In this document: positions 42,367-50,433 of the stretch, one piece after another | How the letters are laid out: every line of letters starts with the position of its first letter | Numbering within the stretch: position 1 is the first letter of the stretch | Assembly: GCA_964555355.1 (NCBI GenBank) | Contig: CAZKRY010000010.1 | Span: forward strand, 201,099-265,098 | DNA: 64,000 bases | Reading direction: 5' to 3' | Source: CAIKBL01 sp964555355 | Lineage (GTDB): Bacteria > Pseudomonadota > Gammaproteobacteria > Ga0077536 | Notes under the pieces: generated by a model | What the model saw: the letters and a program-made list of their open reading frames with translations, nothing else | Databases searched by the model: none | Told to the model about the DNA's origin: nothing | Position numbers and translations under genes: made by a program

Positions 42367-43868
42367 TTGCTTTCCTTTTCTAACAGCGCTTTCAGCGCCG
42401 GAATATCCACTTTCCCCAACGCCGTGCGCGGCAAGGCGTTCACGACACGCACACGCTTTGGCCATTTGTAACGCGCGATGACCCCGTCGAAATATGGATT
42501 TAGACGCGAGGGCTCGAAATGCGCGACATCTTGAGGCACCACCACCGCGACGGGCACCGCGCCCCATTGGGCGTCGGCTTCGCCCACCACCGCCGCTTCC
42601 CGGAGTTCCGGCACCCCGCGCAACACACGTTCGATCTCGGCAGGATAGATGTTCTCGCCGCCGGAAATAATCACATTCTTGATACGGTCGACAAACCAAT
42701 AGAGTCCTTGCGCATCACACGCGGCGATATCACCGGACTTAAACCATCCGTCGACAAAGGACTCGGTGTGCCGATCGTTCCAATAATGGGTGACGACATG
42801 CCCTCCGCGCACCCAGATTTCGCCGGGTTCATCGGTGTCACATGGGGTGCCGTCGCTGCGGGTGATTCTGATCTCGGTGTGTTGTCCTTGACGGCCGATC
42901 GAACCGGTCGTCGCGAACGCTTCTTCCACTCGCTGATAAATGGAGACCGGACCGGTTTCGGTGGCGCCGTAGATTTGAATAACCGGGATACCGCGCGCCT
43001 GCCATGTATCGAGGAGTTCGCGGGGCACATCGGTGGAGCCGGTTGCAATTGCGCGGAGCGAGGACAGATCAGCGTCACGCCAAGCGGGCAGTGCTTGGAG
43101 TGCTTGCAGCGTCGCGGGGACTTGCACGGTCAAACTGGGTCGCGCCTGCACGATGGCGGCGAGGGTTGCCGCGGGATCGAATCGCGGCTGCAAGACTACC
43201 TCCGCGCCCAGCGCGAGTGCCGGGGTGGTTTGGATATTGAGTCCGCCGGTGTGAAACAACGGCAAGGAAGTTAAAACGCGATCAGCGGGCGTCATGCGAT
43301 GCGCATCGACGGCGTTTCGCGCGTTGGTGGCAAAGGTCGTCGCGGTGTACATCGCGCCTTTTGGCCGGCCGGTGGTCCCTGAGGTGTAGGCAATCAAGAT
43401 GGCTGCGTTCGGATCAGTGGATTCCGCGGCAATGGGATCGCTCGTCGGTATTGACTGCCACGCCGCGTGTTGCGTGCGTACGCCGTATCTCCGCCCGTTC
43501 GGCACTTCGTAATGGAGCCGCGCGGCAAGCTCGATGCAAGAGTCTTCGACGATCAGCGCCTCCGCCGCGCAGTCATGCAGGATGGTGTCGAGTTCGGCAG
43601 CGGCAAGGCGCCAGTTGAGTGGGACAAAGATTTGTCCGCTGCCGGCGCAGGCAAATAAGAGCGCGATAAGTTCTGGGGTATTGGCGCCTAGATAGGCCAC
43701 ACGTGCGCCGCACGGCAAGGCGAGAGGTCCATTCAGTGCGCCACTAAGGCGCGCCACTAGCCCATCTAGGTCGCGATAAGTCCAAACTTCATCGAGGTAG
43801 CGTAGCGCGATCCGCGCGGGCGCCTGCGCGGCCTGGCGGGCGATCCAGCCCGCAAAATGATCATTCAT
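42363..43868 (-). CDS. AMP-dependent acyl-CoA synthetase/ligase
   Basis: 501 residues, ANL superfamily. The ATP loop is IAYTSGTTGRPKGAMYT, the acyl-adenylate motif is IQIYGATETGPVS, the hinge/C-domain has GDIAACDAQGLYWFVDRIKN, and the catalytic lysine is in LPRTALGKVDIPALK. It activates a carboxylic acid to its CoA thioester; size and motifs suit short-chain, aromatic or long-chain acids, so the substrate is open. Overlaps the acyl-CoA dehydrogenase (8 bases) and pyk (4 bases). Confidence 0.92.
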   Translation of the reverse strand: MNDHFAGWIARQAAQAPARIALRYLDEVWTYRDLDGLVARLSGALNGPLALPCGARVAYLGANTPELIALLFACAGSGQIFVPLNWRLAAAELDTILHDCAAEALIVEDSCIELAARLHYEVPNGRRYGVRTQHAAWQSIPTSDPIAAESTDPNAAILIAYTSGTTGRPKGAMYTATTFATNARNAVDAHRMTPADRVLTSLPLFHTGGLNIQTTPALALGAEVVLQPRFDPAATLAAIVQARPSLTVQVPATLQALQALPAWRDADLSSLRAIATGSTDVPRELLDTWQARGIPVIQIYGATETGPVSIYQRVEEAFATTGSIGRQGQHTEIRITRSDGTPCDTDEPGEIWVRGGHVVTHYWNDRHTESFVDGWFKSGDIAACDAQGLYWFVDRIKNVIISGGENIYPAEIERVLRGVPELREAAVVGEADAQWGAVPVAVVVPQDVAHFEPSRLNPYFDGVIARYKWPKRVRVVNALPRTALGKVDIPALKALLEKESK

Positions 43869-45111
43869 CCTTTTCGCCGGGCAGATACAGCGCGTCGCGG
43901 CCTAAACGTTCAATACAAAGATCGGCTGTCCACGGCAGCATCAACGCGCCGCAGCGACTATCGCGGTACAAGCGTTCCAGCGGTAACGACTTCAGCATCG
44001 ACTGTCCGCCGCAGGTGCGGATCGCAAGCTGGGCTATCTCATTCGCGTTTTCCATCACCGTGTATTGCGCGGCGATCATGCGCATCAATTGCTCGCGACT
44101 AGGATCGATTCCCGCATCGTTGATCGCTTGAAACCACAATGCCTTGGTCTGCTCCAGCATCAAATGCAAACGCGCGACGTTGCTTTGTTTGACATTATTC
44201 ACGCGCCGCTTCTCTGTAACCCCAGGCCATTCGCCGCGCAGGTATTTAACCGTGAAATCATAGACCGCTTGCGCGATGCCCATATAGGTTGGCGTTAGCG
44301 TCATGAACATATGTGGCCAACGGCTCGCCGCCTGATGGTGCAACCCGGGCGGCATGATGGCTTCATCCGTGTCGACCTGAACATTCTGTAAGAGCAGTGT
44401 GCGCGAGACGGTGCCGCGCATGCCGAGCGGATCCCAATCACCGGTGACGCTGACGCCAGGGGCGTCGGCTGGGATGGCGAGATACATCGAGTTTCGTCGA
44501 CTGAGCGGCGCGTCTTCGTTTACTTCCGTGCACAGAATGCCGTAGTAATCCGCGTGCCCGGAGAGGGAAGCAAAAATCTTGCGTCCGTTCACCACCCAGC
44601 CCTGTGCGTTGCGTTTCGCAGTGGTAGCAAACGGCGTGGCACCGGCCGCGGCGGTGCCCGCGCCGCCTTCCGAGAACGGCTGTGCGTATACTTTGCCGTC
44701 GCGTACGATGCGCGCGTAATGTCGATGCCGTCGGCGCTCATGCTGAGCGCGCTGGTCAACCGTCATATCTAGTGCATCCGACAATTCACCCGACCACAGA
44801 CACGAACAGACATGCATGTTGAAAGTGAGCGCCGTCGCGCCGCAATAACGGCCGATTTCGGCCGCGGTCAGCGAATACGCGCGATAGTTCGCGCCCATGC
44901 CGCCATAGGCGCGTGGCACACAGATGCCGAGTAATCCAGCATCGCGTAGGTCGGCGTAATTTTCGGTCGGAAAGCGCGCTTCGCGATCAAAGGTTGCCGC
45001 ACGCGCGGCGAACTTTGTTTGTCCGAGTTGACGTGCGAGTTCAGTGAGTTCGATTTCCTGATCGCTCAGCCGGAATGACTTGGGATCGAAGAGCGGCGCA
45101 TCGGCGTTCAT
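43861..45111 (-). CDS. Acyl-CoA dehydrogenase family protein
   Basis: 416 residues. The N-terminal helical domain (LRDAGLLGICVPRAYGGMG), the FAD/substrate region (YAQPFSEGGAGTAA, GWVVNGRKIFASLSGHADYY) and IRTCGGQSMLKSLPLERLYRDSR are typical. After LYRDSR the usual E-G-T with the catalytic glutamate is missing: the sequence is CGALMLPWTADLC. The base may come from elsewhere, or the protein may be a flavin monooxygenase-like relative. ATG overlaps the NicX-like stop by four bases. Confidence 0.88.
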   Translation of the reverse strand: MNADAPLFDPKSFRLSDQEIELTELARQLGQTKFAARAATFDREARFPTENYADLRDAGLLGICVPRAYGGMGANYRAYSLTAAEIGRYCGATALTFNMHVCSCLWSGELSDALDMTVDQRAQHERRRHRHYARIVRDGKVYAQPFSEGGAGTAAAGATPFATTAKRNAQGWVVNGRKIFASLSGHADYYGILCTEVNEDAPLSRRNSMYLAIPADAPGVSVTGDWDPLGMRGTVSRTLLLQNVQVDTDEAIMPPGLHHQAASRWPHMFMTLTPTYMGIAQAVYDFTVKYLRGEWPGVTEKRRVNNVKQSNVARLHLMLEQTKALWFQAINDAGIDPSREQLMRMIAAQYTVMENANEIAQLAIRTCGGQSMLKSLPLERLYRDSRCGALMLPWTADLCIERLGRDALYLPGEKDE

Positions 45112-46142
45112 TTCAATACGCCGTCTTCTACCACTACCCGGTCATCCAAACGTACCGTGCAGCCGCGCAACGGCAGGTCAAAATGCCCTTGCGTAAAGCG
45201 CCCGGCGTATTCGTTCGCGCCGGTCGAATACAAAAAGTTGCCGGCAAAAGCGCGCAACTCGGTGCCGTTGAAATCGCGTTGGTCGTACATCGCGAGCGCT
45301 TCATAGCGTGCAGCGGGATTCAAACCCCAACCCACATGCGAGACCCCATACGCCGCACGATCACCCCACGCGGCGAGATAACGCCGCATCAATTCCGCAT
45401 CCGTACCGGTGCCTTCGATATCCGTGACGTAATCGTCTTCAATCGTAAAAATTACCGGCGATTCAAGGTAACGTTTAAAAGTTAAATTGACGTCGCCGAC
45501 ATCGAGCACTAAGCGCCCATTGACGGCATGCGCGGCCGGAAAGTTGACGACGATCCCGCCCGGCCAATGCGCCACCATGCCGGGCTTTTCACACCAACCC
45601 CACACGCCACCGACCCGCGCGTCTTTTAGATTGATCTTGAGATCGGTACCGGCGCGCGAGGTGACATGCATCAGACTCGCCGCCTTGCAGGCTTTGATCG
45701 CGGCTTTAGCGTGAGCCTCGTCTTCCGCTTTCGGCACTAAACGCTCGAGCGCTTCCGGATGTTCGTTCGACACCATCATGACGCGCGCACCGGCGCCTAA
45801 GATTTCCGGAAGTTGCGGCGCGTGTAATAAGCCCTCGACCGTTAGATCGATAATGACTTCGGAGGCTTTGAGCGCGGCGAGTGCGGCTGACTGGCCGTTC
45901 AATGCCTGGCTCGCGCCCGTCGAGCGGATGGGGACCGGCGCACTTTGGCGTGGGGTTGGGACGGTGATTTGAAACGCGTCGACGCCCATCTGCGCAAGCG
46001 CCAAACGGGCGAGATCGATATTGAGACCGCGCGATTGCGTTTCGGTGAGTAACGCCACTTCGCTGCCGGGATTGATTTTGCACAGTTCAAACACGCGCCG
46101 GAAGGCGTCGATCCATTGGGGTTCTATGCGGTCGGTGAACAT
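45108..46142 (-). CDS. NicX-like protein (2,5-dihydroxypyridine 5,6-dioxygenase / M29-like metalloenzyme family)
   Basis: 344 residues. The C-terminal half follows Pseudomonas NicX closely: LVLDVGDVNLTFKRYL, YGVSHVGWGLNPAARYEAL, LRAFAGNFLYSTGANE and QGHFDLPLRGCTVRLDD. The His in GVSHVG (~269) and the His and Asp in GHFDLP (~320, 322) lie at the positions of the NicX iron ligands. NicX opens the ring of 2,5-dihydroxypyridine in nicotinate breakdown; no other nic genes are seen here, so the substrate may differ. ATG 46142 has GGAG upstream. Some relatives are annotated as leucyl aminopeptidases. Confidence 0.72.
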   Translation of the reverse strand: MFTDRIEPQWIDAFRRVFELCKINPGSEVALLTETQSRGLNIDLARLALAQMGVDAFQITVPTPRQSAPVPIRSTGASQALNGQSAALAALKASEVIIDLTVEGLLHAPQLPEILGAGARVMMVSNEHPEALERLVPKAEDEAHAKAAIKACKAASLMHVTSRAGTDLKINLKDARVGGVWGWCEKPGMVAHWPGGIVVNFPAAHAVNGRLVLDVGDVNLTFKRYLESPVIFTIEDDYVTDIEGTGTDAELMRRYLAAWGDRAAYGVSHVGWGLNPAARYEALAMYDQRDFNGTELRAFAGNFLYSTGANEYAGRFTQGHFDLPLRGCTVRLDDRVVVEDGVLK

Positions 46143-46230
46143 CGTTGCGGCTCCGAATGAAGTCAGGTGAGCGAGGCGCGTAGGTTCGCACACCGCTCAA
46201 CAGTGCCGCACGACCGCGCTTAACGACGAT

Positions 46231-46656
46231 TCAAACACTCCCCGGGGTGGCGGGTCTAGAGGGCGCGCGAAATGCCTCGACCGCGACGGCAGTGTTCATG
46301 AAATCGCGGAAACGAACCCATTTCCCGTCGCGTAGCGTGATGACATGGACAAAGTCCGATTCAATGGTCCCGGTAGTCGCCTTGGGGTTGAGATGTAAAT
46401 ACCCGGTGACAAAGACTTTGTCGTCGACCGCGAGCATTTCCTGTGGCGCGAATTGGTTAATCGTGACAGAGGACAGAACCGTCTGAAAAAACTTCCGCGC
46501 CTCGGCCTGGCCCCGATAGGTTCCGGCGTACGGAATGGCGGGAGGTCCATAGAACTCGATTACGATGTCATCCGCCAGGTGTTGCAGGATGCCGGGAATG
46601 TCATGGGCCCCAAATCGTTCGAATATTTGTTGTGTCACGTCTAAGTTCTTGGACAT
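46231..46656 (-). CDS. SnoaL/NTF2-like protein
   Basis: 141 residues with the cone-shaped NTF2 fold pattern: QQIFERFGAHDIPGILQHLADDIVIEFYGP at the start, YRGQAEARKFFQTVL in the middle and RDGKWVRFRDFMNTAVAVEAF at the end. Members are isomerases, dehydratases, cyclases or non-catalytic partners. The first 16 bases overlap the P450 gene, so the two are coupled and may act on the same compound. Confidence 0.82.
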   Translation of the reverse strand: MSKNLDVTQQIFERFGAHDIPGILQHLADDIVIEFYGPPAIPYAGTYRGQAEARKFFQTVLSSVTINQFAPQEMLAVDDKVFVTGYLHLNPKATTGTIESDFVHVITLRDGKWVRFRDFMNTAVAVEAFRAPSRPATPGSV

Positions 46657-47918
46657 GGTTTAGCTCCCGTTGAATGCTCAGAACAAAAATTGAGGGTTAA
46701 CGCCTCGTAGCTGTGGGTCAGCAGGCTCGTACACTGCGCGCGTGGCGCGGTTTGACCAAGGCGGAGATCGGGGCAATGATCAAGCACCGCCTCGACCAAG
46801 GCGCTCGCTTCTGACTTGGCAACCGCAAAGCCCAAACAATGATGGATGCCCGCCCCCATCGAGAGCTGCATGTTGAGATTGCGCCGGGTGAGGTCAAAAC
46901 GATCCGGCGCCGGAAAGACTGCCGGATCGTGATTGGCCGCGGCGAAAAAGAGCGCTACCCAATCGCCTGCTTTGATTAGCTTATTACTTACTTCCACATC
47001 GCGCGTCGCGATCCGAAACAGCCGTTGGGGCGGCCCGGAATGGCGCAGACTCTCGTCGATAAATGGTGCGATGAGCATGCGGTCGGCGCGTAGCGCGGCC
47101 GTGACCAGCGGCATGGTCGCGAGGTTGTACAGCAGATTAGTCAACAAGAATGTCGTCGTTTCCGCGCCGGCGACCACCAACGTCACGCAAAACCGGATCA
47201 CTTCATCGAGTGTCAGTCGCTCCCCTTCACTCTCCGCGAGCAGGAGCGCGGCGATGAGGCCATCCGGCGGCGGCACACCAGCTTCGAGCGCGGCATGTAA
47301 CCCACTGACCTTGTCAACGAAATACGCGACCATGGATTGGTTACTGTGCTCGCGTTCCTTGGGCGTTAACGCGGCGGACAACATGAACGCCGTGGCCCAT
47401 CCGCGGCAGCGCTCGGCGTCAGCGTCCGGACAACCCAGCAAACGCATCATGACCCGCGCGGGAATGGCCGAGGTGAATTGGCTTACCACTTCAACATCGC
47501 CACTCGGCAGCGCCGCTAACATTTCTCGTATTCGCGCGGCTATCCAAGGTTTCAGCTGGGCGATTTCCTTATGTGAAAAAGCGACGCTGATTAAGCGACG
47601 AAGTCGGTCATGCTCCGGATTGTCGTGATTGACCAGCATCAACGTTGGCGCCGACGACTGTTCTTGTAGTGGGTCGCGTGAAGAAAACGTGGCGTGGTCC
47701 CGCGCCGCGCGCGCGACTTCTTCGTATGTCATCAACACCCAGGCCGTGACCGCCTCGTCTTGGTCCGGGATCGTTCCCGGAGGATAATCACGGTAGCCGT
47801 AGATCGGGGTATGCGGGCGAAGCCGCGCGTAAAGCGGATACGGATTGGCGATGGTTTCGGGGCGGGGGAGCGCGTCGACGAGCGCCACGGGGTCTAGGTT
47901 TGTAAGAGGTATCGGCAT
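46641..47918 (-). CDS. Cytochrome P450 (first gene of the catabolic-type operon)
   Basis: About 425 residues, soluble bacterial class. The I-helix oxygen-binding motif is VVAGAETTTFLLTN, the K-helix ExxR is in IDESLRHSGPPQRLF, and the heme loop is LSMGAGIHHCLGFAVAK with the ligand Cys. ATG 47918 (MPIPLTNLDP) was chosen; an in-frame start at 47957 is possible. It hydroxylates an unknown organic substrate and needs an electron-transfer partner, for which no gene was seen nearby. Divergent from the MarR gene. Confidence 0.92.
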   Translation of the reverse strand: MPIPLTNLDPVALVDALPRPETIANPYPLYARLRPHTPIYGYRDYPPGTIPDQDEAVTAWVLMTYEEVARAARDHATFSSRDPLQEQSSAPTLMLVNHDNPEHDRLRRLISVAFSHKEIAQLKPWIAARIREMLAALPSGDVEVVSQFTSAIPARVMMRLLGCPDADAERCRGWATAFMLSAALTPKEREHSNQSMVAYFVDKVSGLHAALEAGVPPPDGLIAALLLAESEGERLTLDEVIRFCVTLVVAGAETTTFLLTNLLYNLATMPLVTAALRADRMLIAPFIDESLRHSGPPQRLFRIATRDVEVSNKLIKAGDWVALFFAAANHDPAVFPAPDRFDLTRRNLNMQLSMGAGIHHCLGFAVAKSEASALVEAVLDHCPDLRLGQTAPRAQCTSLLTHSYEALTLNFCSEHSTGAKPCPRT

Positions 47919-47961
47919 GGGCAGGGTTACTCCGTTCGACCATACTAAATAGGCCACACTC

Positions 47962-47996
47962 GTTATAGTTTACTTTGTGAACAGTTTCAATATAAC
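47962..47996. promoter_or_regulatory. Nested palindromes in the P450-marR divergent promoter
   Basis: GTTATA (47962-47967) and TATAAC (47991-47996) are exact inverted copies; inside them GTTTAC-TTT-GTGAAC is palindromic with one mismatch. The site lies between divergent starts and is a candidate operator for the adjacent MarR protein. Confidence 0.35.
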
Positions 47997-48029
47997 AATA
48001 GTTTCCCAAGAAACATCAATGAAAACACC

Positions 48030-48548
48030 ATGACTCCTCCTCGTGATCACGATGTGCGCGTGCCGCCGAATGCTGCACTGCAGTTCCTTGAGCTGTATTA
48101 CCCCATCCACTACCAAGCCGGGATTGGCGTAGAAGACGCACTAAGGGGAGACGCACTATCCCGGCATCAAGTCGCGGTGCTCTGGCTAATTCATTCCAAA
48201 GGCACCGCCGGCGTAAGGATGAACCGCAAAGCCATCGCGCAGGCTTTGGGCAGCTGGTTTGAGGTTTCCAACGCGGCGATCACCAAAGCCATTCGTGGCA
48301 TGGCTGCCCCCAAATTGGGGTTGTTGAAATTGGCCGAGGATCCCGCCTCCGGGCGCGAACAAGTCGTCACGCTAACCACCAAGGGCGAGGCGTTTATCAC
48401 TCAAATGATGGCCCGCGGCACGCGCTACATCGAAAAAATTACGGCGGAGATGACGGACGATGAGATTGTGCAGGGTATCGCCTTCTTTACAAAAATTCGC
48501 GACATCGTCGGCGGTTGGGCGGACCAAAGCGCCGACGAATCGGACTAA
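48030..48548 (+). CDS. MarR family transcriptional regulator
   Basis: 172 residues. The winged-helix core runs LSRHQVAVLWLIHSKG, NRKAIAQALGSWFEVSNAAITKAI (recognition helix), then LAEDPASGREQVVTLTTKGEAF (wing). MarR proteins usually repress neighbouring genes and release DNA on binding aromatic or lipid ligands. Its position between two divergently arranged P450 units makes it the likely regulator of this locus. Confidence 0.87.
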   Translation: MTPPRDHDVRVPPNAALQFLELYYPIHYQAGIGVEDALRGDALSRHQVAVLWLIHSKGTAGVRMNRKAIAQALGSWFEVSNAAITKAIRGMAAPKLGLLKLAEDPASGREQVVTLTTKGEAFITQMMARGTRYIEKITAEMTDDEIVQGIAFFTKIRDIVGGWADQSADESD

Positions 48549-48736
48549 ATCGCTGTTGCGAATTCTCGGTTAGTCGATGCCAACGTTCATCCGCATCCCG
48601 ACCTTGCGCCTGGCGCGGAATTCCGAACAACTGTTTAGCGTAGTCACGCGGCACGCGTTGCTGATAGACGATCGCATGGTTAGCATCCAAGCACACACGC
48701 CTTTTGCACGTTTGAATTAGATTGAGTATCTAAAAC

Positions 48737-49978
48737 ATGGCCACAGATTTTGGCGCTTACGATGCCCCACTCGCTGCCATTGATGTCAGCAACCCACGGC
48801 TCTATCAGCAAGACACGATAGGCCCGTTGTTCGCGCGACTGCGCCAAGAGTCTCCCGTGCACTTCTGCCCGCAGAGCGACTACGGGGCGTACTGGTCGCT
48901 GACGCGCTACAACGACATCGTCAAAGTCAATTCGGCGGATGAAATGTTTTCGTGCGATTACCGTCGCGGCGGACACATCCTGGGATACGAGAAATTGTTT
49001 CGTCAGCACGGCGTGGATGCGCGGATGTTTCAATCCACCGATCCGCCGACGCATACCGCGCAGCGCAAAGCCATTGCGCCGGTGGTGGCGCGTGCGAGTG
49101 TGCGCGAGATGGAAGGCAAGATCCGCACATTGTGCGGGGAGTTGTTGGACAGCCTGCCGGTGGGCGAGCCGTTCAATTGGGTCGACCGCCTGTCGATGGA
49201 ATTAACGTCACAGGTACTTGCGATGTTGTTCGATTTTCCGTGGGAAAAGCGCCGGCAGTTAACCTATTGGTCTGATGTCGCGGTCACCGAACCCGGCTTT
49301 GGCATCATCGATAGCTGGGAGCAGCGCCGCGGCGTCCTCGAAGATTGTTTTACGACCTTCGCCGGTCTTTGGCGGGAACGGCTACACGGTCCGAGCCAAG
49401 ACTTGCTGTCTTTAATGATTAAGGCCGAAGGCACCAAGGATTTATCGCCGGAAGAGTTTCTCGGCAATCTCATTAATTTGATCGTCGGCGGTAACGACAC
49501 TACCCGAAATTCGTTGACCGGTGGCATCGTTGCGCTTAACCGCTATCCGCAGGAATATGCCCGGCTGCGTGAGAAGCCCGCGCTCATCGACTCGATGGTG
49601 CCCGAGATCATTCGCTGGCAAACGCCGATCTCTCACATGGCGCGCACGGCGCTGGTCGATTTTAAGGTAGGCGGCGTCACGATCAAGGCGGGCGAGCGGG
49701 TTGCCATGTGGTACATCTCCGGCAATCGGGACGAAACGGAGATCGAGCGCCCGGAGGATTTCATCATCGATCGGGCACAGCCGCGCCGGCATCTGTCCTT
49801 CGGCTTCGGGATTCATCACTGTGTGGGTTATCGTCTGGCTGAGCTCCAACTCAAAATCGCGTGGGAAGAGATCATGAAGCGATTTAAGTTTGTTGAAGTG
49901 GTGGGCGAGCCTAAGCGGGTTTGTTCCAACGTGATTCACGGGTATGCCGAGTTGCCGGTGGTATTACACCGTTGGTGA
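48737..49978 (+). CDS. Cytochrome P450, CYP153-like
   Basis: 413 residues. The I-helix reads VGGNDTTRNSLTGG, the ExxR region DSMVPEIIRWQTPISHMARTA, then YISGNRDETEIERPEDFI, and the heme loop HLSFGFGIHHCVGYRLAE. These strings match the CYP153 family, whose members hydroxylate terminal carbons of alkanes, alkyl chains and terpenoids. The first ~50 residues of typical CYP153A are shorter here. No ferredoxin or ferredoxin reductase gene is adjacent. Follows marR by 188 bases on the same strand; that gap holds only a 47-codon ORF of doubtful value. Confidence 0.88.
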   Translation: MATDFGAYDAPLAAIDVSNPRLYQQDTIGPLFARLRQESPVHFCPQSDYGAYWSLTRYNDIVKVNSADEMFSCDYRRGGHILGYEKLFRQHGVDARMFQSTDPPTHTAQRKAIAPVVARASVREMEGKIRTLCGELLDSLPVGEPFNWVDRLSMELTSQVLAMLFDFPWEKRRQLTYWSDVAVTEPGFGIIDSWEQRRGVLEDCFTTFAGLWRERLHGPSQDLLSLMIKAEGTKDLSPEEFLGNLINLIVGGNDTTRNSLTGGIVALNRYPQEYARLREKPALIDSMVPEIIRWQTPISHMARTALVDFKVGGVTIKAGERVAMWYISGNRDETEIERPEDFIIDRAQPRRHLSFGFGIHHCVGYRLAELQLKIAWEEIMKRFKFVEVVGEPKRVCSNVIHGYAELPVVLHRW

Positions 49979-50041
49979 AATGAACCTAACGCCGTTTTCG
50001 CGGTCTTTTGAACACGTTCTGTAACTATCACGGAGTCCTTC

Positions 50042-50347
50042 ATGCGTACATTTCCTTCTTTAGTCGCCGCACTCGGTATGGCCTTGGTTTTTGCCGCCCC
50101 GGTGTTCGCCGCCGATCCGGCACCGATGCCACCGAACGAAATGCAAGACATGATGCATGGCGCGCAAAGCGAGCATGGTAAGCGCTGCGGCATGCATGGC
50201 ATGAAGTGCAAACACAAAATGCACGGCATGCCGCTGATGATCCCGCAGCTCCCGCCGGGTAACGAGAAACTGCAGCTGCAAATGCAGGCCGAGATTATGC
50301 AAAAGGTTGGGGAGATCACGGCGAAGTACGCGGCGCAGCTTAAATAA
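50042..50347 (+). CDS. Small periplasmic Met/His/Cys-rich protein, probable metal binder
   Basis: 101 residues. Signal peptide to about residue 23 (ALGMALVFAAPVFAADP). The mature part has a dense cluster MMHGAQSEHG, CGMHGMKCKHKMHGMPLM with many Met and His plus two Cys, resembling copper-binding periplasmic proteins, then an amphipathic helix (LQLQMQAEIMQKVGEI). GGAG precedes ATG. Metal identity is an inference. Confidence 0.65.
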   Translation: MRTFPSLVAALGMALVFAAPVFAADPAPMPPNEMQDMMHGAQSEHGKRCGMHGMKCKHKMHGMPLMIPQLPPGNEKLQLQMQAEIMQKVGEITAKYAAQLK

Positions 50348-50376
50348 AGGTGATCTCGAAATTACGCGCGGTGTGA

Positions 50377-50416
50377 GAAGACCCTCACCCTACCCTCTCC
50401 CGCAGGCGGGAGAGGG
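50377..50416 (+). repeat. Dispersed GACCCTCACCC palindromic repeat, copy 2
   Basis: GAAGACCCTCACCC then a perfect 11-bp stem: 50393-50403 with 50406-50416. Matches the copy at 10678-10720. It lies between the 3' ends of the metal-binding-type gene and surE and may act as a terminator. Confidence 0.65.
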
Positions 50417-50433
50417 ATTTAATACAGCGTTCT

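Noticed and set aside
42367..42699. 111-residue N-terminal extension of pyruvate kinase
   Set aside because: It lies inside the acyl-CoA ligase gene and lacks family similarity; ATG 42366 gives the standard N-terminus.
48577..48720. 47-codon ORF between marR and the CYP153-like gene
   Set aside because: No ribosome site or recognisable family and an opposite-strand ORF of similar length overlaps it; not enough support.
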